DNA from: Anaerolineae bacterium
GTDB taxonomy: Bacteria > Chloroflexota > Anaerolineae > JAAYZQ01
Direction of reading: 5' to 3'
Assembly (NCBI GenBank): GCA_016929795.1
Contig: JAFGIA010000059.1
Location: 1-47,682, forward strand
DNA length: 47,682 nt
Shown: piece after piece, positions 8,123 to 15,258 of the stretch
How positions within the stretch are numbered: position 1 is the stretch's first letter
How the letters are laid out: every line of letters starts with the position of its first letter
Made by a program: the position numbers and the translations under genes
Notes under the pieces: model-generated
Databases searched by the model: none
The model's input: only the letters and a program-made list of their open reading frames with translations
What the model was told of the DNA's origin: nothing

Positions 8123-8164
8123 ATGGATGTTGGAAGGGGAATGGCCAAGGATCTCGAACGGTGA
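8123..8164 (+). CDS. 13-codon leader mini-frame overlapping the next start
   Basis: ATG 8123 reads MDVGRGMAKDLER and stops at TGA 8162-8164, inside the GTG start (8161) of the next gene (GTGA overlap). A second in-frame ATG at 8141 is preceded by GGAAGGGG. It lies about 15 nt from the predicted transcript start. It may couple translation into the GTG gene, which has only a weak Shine-Dalgarno of its own. Too short to prove by sequence. Confidence 0.35.
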   Translation: MDVGRGMAKDLER

Positions 8165-9828
8165 AGCGCTTGCCCTTGAGGAAGAACCAGGTTGGCAGCC
8201 CTCGGGCACTGGATCGGGGGTGGTCCCTGTCGGATCATACCCTGCACGTCCCGATTGTCCTGGCTCTGGCCTGCCTCCTGTCTGTTCTATTTCTCCTCTT
8301 TAACTGGATCGACCTGATCGACGACGCATACATTTTTTTCCGCTACGCGCACAACATCCGCCTCGGCCTGGGCTACGTTTTCAACCCTGGACAGCCTGTC
8401 GAGGGCACAACGAGCCTGACGTGGACACTTTTGCTTGCCGGGTTGGATCTCCTCGGGCTCCCCCTGGACCTGTCCGCCCAGGTGTTGGGGATCGTGAGCA
8501 TTCTGATCGTGCTCTGCCTCCTGGCACGCTTTTTCTCCACCGCCAGCGTGTCGCCCGCCATTGTCGCGCTGGTGTTCGCCCTGCTCCTATTCGACAGCGA
8601 TTTTCCGTTGTCGATGATGATGGGGATGGAGACCGGCCTGTACAGCGTCCTGCTGCTCGTGCTGCTGGTCGCATGTCGTCGCTACGTCGAGCAGGCGGAT
8701 GACCTATCTGCGGCCCTGCTCGGAGTGATGGGCCTGCTGCTCTTCCTGACCCGGCCCGAGTCGGTCTTTCTTCTCGGGTTGTTGGGCTCTATTTTTCTTT
8801 TCAGGCGCGAGGGACGCAGCCTGCGGCTTGTGCTGGTGCCTATCCTCGTGTGGGGGGCCGGCATCGCCGCGGTGACCCTCTGGCGGTGGCTTACTTTCGG
8901 AGACTTTGTTCCCAACAGCGTGCGGGCCAAGTCGCTTCTCTCTTGGTCGGCCGCGAGCTGGTCGATCTGGGGACCGCGCGTGGTAGCAGGCGGTACCTAC
9001 CTTGGGCAGTTCATCATCTCTGCCTGGCCGCTGGCCTTGCTCGCGCTGGCCGGTTTGTGGAGCTGGCGGGGCCTCTCTCTTCGACTCGTGGCCCTGTCCA
9101 TTCTTTTTACGGCAGGGGTCACCTCGGTGGCCAACAGCGGGGATTGGATGCCCTTGTTTCGTTTGGTGACCCCATACCTGCCGGTAGTTGCCGCCCTCGC
9201 GGGCGTGGGCACTGAAAGGCTCCGATCGTCACTGGCAGGGAAGTGGCGTCGAGCAGCAGCATACGGTGCGGTTGCTGTCGCGGCGCTGATCGCGCTCACC
9301 GCCTTGGTCGAGTTACGAGGGAATGGGCTGCTCGTGGCAACCAAGTGGCCTGCCGGTGTGTGTTACGAACAGAGCGCACGTGCTCTGCGTCCATACCTGA
9401 CAGAGCAAACCGCCATCGCCCCTGAAGCGGTGGGCAAGATCGGTTACGCGCTCGCCAACACCCCGATCATTGACTTTTTTGGGCTGACCGATCCGCACAT
9501 CGCCCGTCACGGCGTCGTGCCCCTGGCAACCTATAGCATGGGCAAACACGACTATGAGTATGTCATGGGCCAGCAGCCGGCCTTGTTCATCTTTCACAGC
9601 GACATTGTCAACCACATTCCACTCTTGAATCGGTGGGGCTATTCGGTGCAATATGGTACGTTCACCATTTCCGATCGCGATGCGGGGTGCGAGTTGTTGG
9701 TTGGCATCAAAAGCGCCCTGGTTCCCCTCTTTTTGCCCGCCCTCGATCAGCGTTTCGAGGTGCATCTGGTGGACACGTCCGGCCTGCAAGCAAACCCCGC
9801 GGCCACCTGGCCGCTTGGCGAGGAGTGA
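8161..9828 (+). CDS. GT-C-type membrane glycosyltransferase-like protein
   Basis: 555 residues from GTG 8161. An N-terminal hydrophobic helix (about 29-50) is followed by LIDDAYIFFRYAHN (Asp54-Asp55) and GYVFNPGQPVEGTTSLTWT. This acidic loop after helix 1 is the hallmark of GT-C glycosyltransferases of the ArnT/AftB type, which use lipid-phosphate sugars on the outer face of the membrane. About ten more hydrophobic segments follow. The motif GDWMPLFRLVTPYLPV and the C-terminal IIDFFGLTDPHIAR also occur in AftB-like proteins. The acceptor and sugar are unknown. The stop overlaps the next start (TGATG), so it is the first gene of the transporter operon; why a glycosyltransferase sits there is unexplained. 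Confidence 0.8.
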   Translation: MKRLPLRKNQVGSPRALDRGWSLSDHTLHVPIVLALACLLSVLFLLFNWIDLIDDAYIFFRYAHNIRLGLGYVFNPGQPVEGTTSLTWTLLLAGLDLLGLPLDLSAQVLGIVSILIVLCLLARFFSTASVSPAIVALVFALLLFDSDFPLSMMMGMETGLYSVLLLVLLVACRRYVEQADDLSAALLGVMGLLLFLTRPESVFLLGLLGSIFLFRREGRSLRLVLVPILVWGAGIAAVTLWRWLTFGDFVPNSVRAKSLLSWSAASWSIWGPRVVAGGTYLGQFIISAWPLALLALAGLWSWRGLSLRLVALSILFTAGVTSVANSGDWMPLFRLVTPYLPVVAALAGVGTERLRSSLAGKWRRAAAYGAVAVAALIALTALVELRGNGLLVATKWPAGVCYEQSARALRPYLTEQTAIAPEAVGKIGYALANTPIIDFFGLTDPHIARHGVVPLATYSMGKHDYEYVMGQQPALFIFHSDIVNHIPLLNRWGYSVQYGTFTISDRDAGCELLVGIKSALVPLFLPALDQRFEVHLVDTSGLQANPAATWPLGEE

Positions 9829-11234
9829 TGGATAGATTCCAGTGCCTAGTATGTCGACATAACGTATGGAAGTGCCTGGCGCTGCTGCTGCTGGCACTCT
9901 CCACCCTGGCGGCCTGCTCTGTCGAGGCACCTGCCACCTGGCTTGGTGTCCAGGCCACACCCGCGCCCACACCCACGCCTTTGCCCACTGCTATTGTCCC
10001 TGAAAAGCCGACCTACATCGTGGCGCGGGGCGAGGTGGTCGACAGCCTGGCTTTTACCGGGCGCGTGTCGCCCGTCGACGAAGCCGAGCTCTACTTTCGC
10101 ACGAGTGGACGCGTGCTCAGGGTGTACGTCGCGCGCGGCGACGTCGTGGCTGCCGGCGACGTCGTGGCCGAGCTCGACGTCGAGGCGCTCCATCGCCAAC
10201 TGGCGCAGGCCGAGCTGGCGATGGAGAGCGCGCAGACCGACCTGGAGAGCGCCGAGGCGCAGCGGGCCTACGAGCTGGCCCGCGCCCGCCTCACTCTGGG
10301 CATGGAGCAGATCGCGCTCGACAAGCTCAAGGCCTACGATCCCGATGCCGACCTCGCGGTCGCCGAGGTGGAGCTGGAGCAGGCGCGCATTGACCTGCAG
10401 GCGGCGCAGGCGCAGTACGACGCCGTGAAGGACGTCGCCGACATTGCCATGCGCCCCGAGGCGCAGGCGCTCCAGAACGCCACCCTGGCTTACACCCGCG
10501 CCCAGGTTGCCTACGACCGTGCCGTGGCGCAGGCGGCGCAGCACACGTTTGACATCCAGACACAGTCCAGCCGCGTCGAGCTGGCGCGCCTCGACGTGGA
10601 GCGCCTGGAAGGTGGCATTGACCCGCGTCTGCGCCAGGCCGTCGCCAAGGCCGAGCTCGACCTGGCCGACCTGCAAGCGCAGATTACCGATACCCTCATC
10701 CTGGCTCCCTTCCCCGGCGAGGTGACGGCCGTCAGCACCGCCGCCGGCCAGGCGGTGGAGGGATTCCGGCCCGTCGTCGTCGTCGCCGACCCCGGCCAGC
10801 TCGAAGTGACAGCCGAGCTGGGCGCCGAGGAGATGCGCCAGCTCAGTGAGGGCCAGGCGGCGGCCATCGTGCCTGTTGAGTACCCCGGCCAGGAATTGTC
10901 CGGCACGATTCTTTCGTTGCCCTACCCGTATGGCTCTGGCGGCAGCGCCACCGGGCTGGAAGAGGAGGACCGGGCCACGCACCTCGAGGTCGAGTTTGGC
11001 GATCTCGGGGTCGAGCCTGGAGACCTGGTGCGCGTGACCGTGGTCCTCGAGCGCAAAACCGGTGCCCTGTGGCTGCCACCCGCCGCGGTGCGCAGCTTTG
11101 AAGGCCGCCGCTTTGTCCTCGTGCAGGAAGGCGCCGGCCAGCGCAGCGTCGACGTCGTGCTTGGTATCGAGAGTGAGGAGCGCGTCGAGATCGTGGATGG
11201 CCTGGAGGAAGGAGACGTGGTGGTTGGACCGTAG
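9828..11234 (+). CDS. lipoprotein membrane-fusion (MacA/HlyD-type) adaptor
   Basis: 468 residues. The signal peptide ends in a lipobox LAAC with the lipid-modified Cys at 30, followed by a Pro/Thr-rich spacer (TPAPTPTPLPT). The order is that of periplasmic adaptor proteins: a lipoyl-like half motif (YFRTSGRVLRVYVARGDVVAAGDVVAELD), a long Ala/Gln/Glu-rich coiled-coil hairpin (about 120-270), the second lipoyl half (LILAPFPGEVTAVSTAAGQAVEG) and beta-barrel/MP domains. It should link the FtsX-type permease immediately downstream to the cell exterior. Start overlaps the upstream stop (TGATG); AGGAG is only 2 nt away, so coupling probably matters. Confidence 0.88.
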   Translation: MDRFQCLVCRHNVWKCLALLLLALSTLAACSVEAPATWLGVQATPAPTPTPLPTAIVPEKPTYIVARGEVVDSLAFTGRVSPVDEAELYFRTSGRVLRVYVARGDVVAAGDVVAELDVEALHRQLAQAELAMESAQTDLESAEAQRAYELARARLTLGMEQIALDKLKAYDPDADLAVAEVELEQARIDLQAAQAQYDAVKDVADIAMRPEAQALQNATLAYTRAQVAYDRAVAQAAQHTFDIQTQSSRVELARLDVERLEGGIDPRLRQAVAKAELDLADLQAQITDTLILAPFPGEVTAVSTAAGQAVEGFRPVVVVADPGQLEVTAELGAEEMRQLSEGQAAAIVPVEYPGQELSGTILSLPYPYGSGGSATGLEEEDRATHLEVEFGDLGVEPGDLVRVTVVLERKTGALWLPPAAVRSFEGRRFVLVQEGAGQRSVDVVLGIESEERVEIVDGLEEGDVVVGP

Positions 11235-11237
11235 GCT

Positions 11238-11295
11238 GGTAGATTGGTAAATTGGTAGATTGGTTGAGCCCAATCTACCAATCTACCAATCTATC
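11238..11295. repeat. octamer-repeat hairpin (TAGATTGG / CCAATCTA)
   Basis: Left arm 11238-11263 is made of TAGATTGG-type 8-mers; right arm 11270-11295 is three CCAATCTA units. The arms pair over 26 bp with two mismatches around a 6-nt loop. It sits between the adaptor and the permease genes inside an operon, where it could slow polymerase or stabilise mRNA. A second copy is at 46066-46105, and a related CCAATC-rich stretch lies inside the permease gene. Confidence 0.85.
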
Positions 11296-11317
11296 ATTTC
11301 ACCACATCGAAGAACTA

Positions 11318-14239
11318 ATGACCTTCTTTGCGACCCTTCTCTCAACGCTACTCCTGTCCGCCCGCCGGGTCTGGAACCAGCGGCTGCTGATGTTGTGCCT
11401 GCTGGTGGGGCTGGTGGCGGCGGTGGGGCTGCTGTCGAGCATCCCGCTCTATGCCGACGCGGTGCACCACGAGCTGCTGCGTGGCGAGCTGATGGAGGCC
11501 GACCCCGTACCCGGGGCCAGCTATCGCCCGCCCTTTGCGTTCCTGTGGCGCTATGTCGGCGCGTGGCACGGCGACGTGGGGTGGGATGAAACCCGGCCAG
11601 TCGATGAGTACCTGTCTGAGCAGGCGGCAGGGGCAGTCGGACTGCCGTTGGAATGGCTGGTGCGCCATGCCAGGACGGGGAATCTGCGCCTCTTTCCGGC
11701 AGAGGGCTCTGGCGCGTTCGCCGACCGCGAGCCGTTGATGTGGACGAGCGTGGGGTTTGTGGGTGACCTCGAGGGGCACATTGCGCTGGTCGAGGGAAGC
11801 TTTCCCCCTCCCCTGGAGGTGGGGGGGGAAGTTGGCATCCTGGTCACCCAAGCCCTCGCCGGGCGCCTGGGCCTGCAGATCGGTGAGCGCTATGTCCTCT
11901 TTGGGGATGACCAGGCCCAGGTGCCAGTGTACGTCGCCGGCATCTGGCAGCCGCTCGATCCCGGCGCCCCTTTTTGGTTCTACCAGGTCAAATATTTCGA
12001 CGATCTGCTTCTGACCTCAGAGGAAGCATTCGTAGCCGGTGTGGTGCCTGCCCTCGATGCGCCCGTTTCTCAGGCCGTCTGGTACCAGGTGTTTGACGGC
12101 GATCAGGTGCGCGCCGCGGCCGTCGACGACCTGCTCGCTCGCGTGTCGACCGTCCACTCCCGCGCCACGGCCCTGCTGGCCAATACCTCCCTCGACGCCT
12201 CGCCGGTCAGCGCGCTCGAATCGTACCGGAACTCTGCCCGCCTACTGACTGTCGTGTTGACTATGTTCAGTATCCCCATCGTCGGCTTGCTCCTCTATTT
12301 CGTAAGCTTGATCGCCGGCATGGTTGTGCGCCGTGGCCAGGGCGAGATCGCCATCCTGCGCAGCCGCGGCACTACCCGCGGCCAGATCGCCCTCGTCTAC
12401 CTGCTGGAAGGGCTGCTGGTCGGCGTGCTGGGCCTGGCCGGGGGACTGGCGCTTGGCCACTGGCTGGCGGGTGTGATGGGCCAGACGCGCACCTTTCTCG
12501 ATCCTGCATTGTTCTCACTCCCTCTACCCTTGGCGGGCCTGGCCGCTCAACCCGAGTCGTTTTCCGTCGTCCTGACGCCCACGGCGGTCTGGTACGGCCT
12601 GCTGGGCGTCGCCCTGACGTTGCTGGCGCTGCTGCTGCCTGCCCTGGTCGCCTCACGCCACACCATCGTCACCTTTCGCTGGGAGCGCGCCCGCGCCCTC
12701 CTCCGCCCCTTTTACCAGCGCACCTTTCTCGATCTCTTGCTCCTGGCCCTCCCCCTCTACGGCTGGTACTTGCTCCATAACCAGGGCACCATCCTCAATC
12801 CCCAATCTCTACTATCCAATACCCAATCTGATCTTTTTTCTAACCCTCTCCTCTTCCTGGTCCCCGCCCTTTTCTGTTTCTCCCTTGCCCTGCTCTTCAT
12901 CCGCCTCTTTCCTCTGGGTATGGGCGCGCTCGCGTGGCTGGCGAGCCTGCTGCCAGGTACCACCCTGCTCCTCACCCTGCGCCAGCTCGCCCGCGCTGCC
13001 GGCCAGTATACCGGCCCGCTCCTCCTCCTGGCCCTGACCCTCAGCCTGGCTGCCTTTAGCGCGTCGATGGCCGTCACGCTCGACGATCACCTGGCCGATC
13101 GCATCTATTACCAGGTCGGCGCCGACCTCAATCTCGCCGAGCTGGGCGAGAGCACCGAAGAGCCTGAGCAGCCAGGCCTATTCGGCCAGCCGGCTGTGCC
13201 CGCGCCGGCAACCGACGACGAGGGGCCACGCTGGCTCTTCCTGCCCGTGTCCGAGCATCTGCGGGTGCCCGGGGTGCGCGCCGCCACTCGTGTGGGTGAT
13301 TATACAGCCACGTCGAACCTCGACGGCCGGCAGCAGGCCGGGCGCCTCCTCGGCGTCGACCGCCTCGACTTGCCTTCCGTCGCCTACTACCGGCCCGATT
13401 TCGCCTCGGGTGAGTCGCTCGGTGGGCTGATGAACCGCCTGGCCGCCGACCCCGCCCACCTGCTCGTCAGCCGTGATTTCCTGGCACGCTACGGCCTGTC
13501 TGTCGGCGACCCGCTGCGCCTGACGGTGGGCGCCGCCGGCGAGTTCCACGAGATTCAGTTCCTCATTGCGGGGCCTCTCAATCTCTTTCCCACCCTCTAC
13601 CCGCAGGATGGTCCCTTCTTTGTCGGCAACCTCGACTACCTCTACCAGGGCCTGGGGGGCACCTTCCCCTACGATGTCTGGCTTGCCACCGATCCGGCGG
13701 TCCCGGCCGACGAGATCGTGGCCGGCGTGCGCGATCTGCGCCTGGTCGTCGTATCGGCCTCCAGTGCCCGCGCCCTGATCGCTGCCGAGCAGGCGCGCCC
13801 CGAGCGGCAGGGCCTCTTTGGCCTGCTCACCGCCGGCTTTTTCGCCTCGGCTCTGCTCACGGTGCTCGGCTTTCTCGTCTATGCCGTTGTCTCGTTCCGG
13901 CGGCGCTTTATCGAGCTGGGGGCCCTGCGCGCTGTGGGCCTGTCGGTGCTGCAGATGGCTGGCTACCTGGTAGGCGAGCAGGCGCTGGTCATTCTGACGG
14001 GGGCAGGGCTGGGCACACTGCTCGGCGTGGCTGCGAGCTGGATCTTTATCCCCTACCTGCAAGTGGGCACGGGCAAGGCGGCCCTCGTCCCCCCCTTTGT
14101 GGTCCAGATCGCATGGCAGGAGCTGGGGCTGATCTATGCGGTGTTGGGGGGGATGTTTCTGGTGGCGGTGGTGGTATTGGTGGTGCTGTTGCTCCGAATG
14201 AAGGTATTCGAAGCGGTCAAACTTGGAGAAGTAGGATGA
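11318..14239 (+). CDS. large FtsX/MacB-type ABC transporter permease
   Basis: 973 residues from ATG 11318; an upstream GTG in frame would fall inside the hairpin. The first membrane helix (about 13-40) is followed by a large extracytoplasmic domain (about 45-305), then an FtsX core of several helices containing VVRRGQGEIAILRSRGTTRGQI, a further cluster of helices (about 430-600), a second extracytoplasmic domain (about 605-830) and a final FtsX core with VVSFRRRFIELGALRAVGLS. This duplicated arrangement fits MacB/LolCE-like mechanotransmission permeases rather than importers. Its stop overlaps the ATPase start (ATGA). Residues encoded by 12795-12830 look like an inserted repeat in a loop. Confidence 0.9.
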   Translation: MTFFATLLSTLLLSARRVWNQRLLMLCLLVGLVAAVGLLSSIPLYADAVHHELLRGELMEADPVPGASYRPPFAFLWRYVGAWHGDVGWDETRPVDEYLSEQAAGAVGLPLEWLVRHARTGNLRLFPAEGSGAFADREPLMWTSVGFVGDLEGHIALVEGSFPPPLEVGGEVGILVTQALAGRLGLQIGERYVLFGDDQAQVPVYVAGIWQPLDPGAPFWFYQVKYFDDLLLTSEEAFVAGVVPALDAPVSQAVWYQVFDGDQVRAAAVDDLLARVSTVHSRATALLANTSLDASPVSALESYRNSARLLTVVLTMFSIPIVGLLLYFVSLIAGMVVRRGQGEIAILRSRGTTRGQIALVYLLEGLLVGVLGLAGGLALGHWLAGVMGQTRTFLDPALFSLPLPLAGLAAQPESFSVVLTPTAVWYGLLGVALTLLALLLPALVASRHTIVTFRWERARALLRPFYQRTFLDLLLLALPLYGWYLLHNQGTILNPQSLLSNTQSDLFSNPLLFLVPALFCFSLALLFIRLFPLGMGALAWLASLLPGTTLLLTLRQLARAAGQYTGPLLLLALTLSLAAFSASMAVTLDDHLADRIYYQVGADLNLAELGESTEEPEQPGLFGQPAVPAPATDDEGPRWLFLPVSEHLRVPGVRAATRVGDYTATSNLDGRQQAGRLLGVDRLDLPSVAYYRPDFASGESLGGLMNRLAADPAHLLVSRDFLARYGLSVGDPLRLTVGAAGEFHEIQFLIAGPLNLFPTLYPQDGPFFVGNLDYLYQGLGGTFPYDVWLATDPAVPADEIVAGVRDLRLVVVSASSARALIAAEQARPERQGLFGLLTAGFFASALLTVLGFLVYAVVSFRRRFIELGALRAVGLSVLQMAGYLVGEQALVILTGAGLGTLLGVAASWIFIPYLQVGTGKAALVPPFVVQIAWQELGLIYAVLGGMFLVAVVVLVVLLLRMKVFEAVKLGEVG
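12795..12830 (+). repeat. CCAATC-type repeat read through inside the permease gene
   Basis: Within the coding frame the DNA turns into CAATCCCCAATCT...CCAATACCCAATCT, unlike the GC-rich flanks. It encodes NPQSLLSNTQSD in a hydrophilic loop between two membrane segments. Similar read-through repeats giving Asn-Pro-Gln-Ser peptides are known from cyanobacteria. I infer that a dispersed repeat has been tolerated in frame. Confidence 0.6.
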
Positions 14240-15258
14240 GCGATCCCTTCATCCTCTGCGACAACCTGGTCAAGATCTACAAGGTCGCCGACTCTTCCGG
14301 CTTGCGCCGTTCAGGGCAGAGCCTGGAAGTCGTGGCCTTGCAGGGGCTTGACCTGACCGTCGCGCCCGGTGAGATGCTCGGCATCGTCGGCGCCTCGGGC
14401 AGCGGCAAGTCCACTCTGCTCAACATCCTCGGCGGCCTGGATCAGCCGTCGGCAGGCCGCGTCACCGTCGACGGCCGCGACCTGCTCAAGCTCTCCCAGG
14501 GCGCCCTCGACCGCTACCGGCGCACCGAGGTGGGGTTTGTCTGGCAGCAGGTGGCCCGCAACCTGATCCCCTACCTCACCGCGCGCCAGAACGTCGAGCT
14601 GCCCATGACCGTCGCGGGGGTTGGGTTTTGGGCCAAGCGCCGCCGCTCGCGCGAGCTGCTCGAGGCTGTAGGCCTGTGGGAGCATCGCCGCCACCGCCTG
14701 GCGCAGCTCTCCGGCGGGCAGCAGCAGCGTGTTGCTATCGCCGTCGCCCTGGCCAACAAGCCCCGGCTTCTCCTTGCCGACGAGCCCACCGGTGAGGTCG
14801 ACTCGGCGACGGCGCAGAGCTTGTACGATCTCTTCAAGGAGCTGAACCGTGCCTACGGTTTGACGACGATCATTGTCACCCACGACCCACAGATCGCGCG
14901 CCAGGTGGACCGTGTCGTGGCCATCCGCGATGGCCGCACCAGCAGCGAGACGATCCGCCGCGTCAGCCAGCCTTGCACTGAGCGGAGCGAACGTGTCGAG
15001 CAGCACCCGTGCCGAGGTCCCGAGCAGATCTCGGGCACCCTCGGCCTGGGTACCCGGGCCGGCGAGCGCCAGGAGGATGATGGAGTGGGGGAGGGGGAGG
15101 AGGTGAGCTACCACCACTATGTCGTCGTCGACTCGGCCGGCCGGCTGCAGGTGCCGGCCGAGTACCTGGAAGAGCGCGGCATCGGCGATCGTGCCACGCT
15201 CGAGCTGACGGAAGATGGGATCTTGATCCGCCCCGCAGATGGCCATGAGAATTCGTAG
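14236..15258 (+). CDS. LolD/MacB-type ABC ATPase with C-terminal AbrB-like domain
   Basis: 340 residues. Walker A GASGSGKST (52-60), Q-loop region FVWQQVARNLIPYLT, signature LSGGQQQR, Walker [15 protein letters not shown] and the switch His (IIVTHD) are all intact. The ATPase ends near residue 240. An odd linker (about 250-293, rich in Arg/Glu/Gly) is encoded by repeat-like DNA with a long palindrome. It is followed by residues 295-335 (YVVVDSAGRLQVPAEYLEERGIGDRATLEL), which match the swapped-hairpin AbrB/SpoVT fold. AbrB domains usually bind DNA or form dimers, so this may be a dimerisation or regulatory tail. Starts in an ATGA overlap with the permease stop, so it is surely its motor. Confidence 0.9.
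   Translation: MSDPFILCDNLVKIYKVADSSGLRRSGQSLEVVALQGLDLTVAPGEMLGIVGASGSGKSTLLNILGGLDQPSAGRVTVDGRDLLKLSQGALDRYRRTEVGFVWQQVARNLIPYLTARQNVELPMTVAGVGFWAKRRRSRELLEAVGLWEHRRHRLAQLSGGQQQRVAIAVALANKPRLLLADEPTGEVDSATAQSLYDLFKELNRAYGLTTIIVTHDPQIARQVDRVVAIRDGRTSSETIRRVSQPCTERSERVEQHPCRGPEQISGTLGLGTRAGERQEDDGVGEGEEVSYHHYVVVDSAGRLQVPAEYLEERGIGDRATLELTEDGILIRPADGHENS
15011..15045. repeat. palindrome inside the ATPase gene
   Basis: Arms GCCGAGG-t-CCCGAG (15011-15024) and CTCGGG-cac-CCTCGGC (15030-15045) pair around CAGAT. The palindrome is read in frame and makes part of the linker between the ATPase and AbrB-like domains. Just before it, CTGAGCGGAGCG (about 14978-14990) resembles another dispersed intergenic element. 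Confidence 0.7.

Noticed and set aside
8004..8303. 99-residue plus-strand frame across the divergent promoters
   Set aside because: It covers both promoters and the start of the glycosyltransferase-like gene in another frame; no ribosome binding site or family-like sequence.
9846..11273. Long (475-residue) minus-strand frame antisense to the MacA-like gene
   Set aside because: A shadow of GC-rich codon bias; composition (His/Leu/Gly/Arg-rich, no structure) unlike a real protein and no ribosome binding site.
11234..11317. A CRISPR-like array at the octamer repeats
   Set aside because: The repeats are 8-mers without unique spacers and form an inverted, not a direct-repeat, structure.
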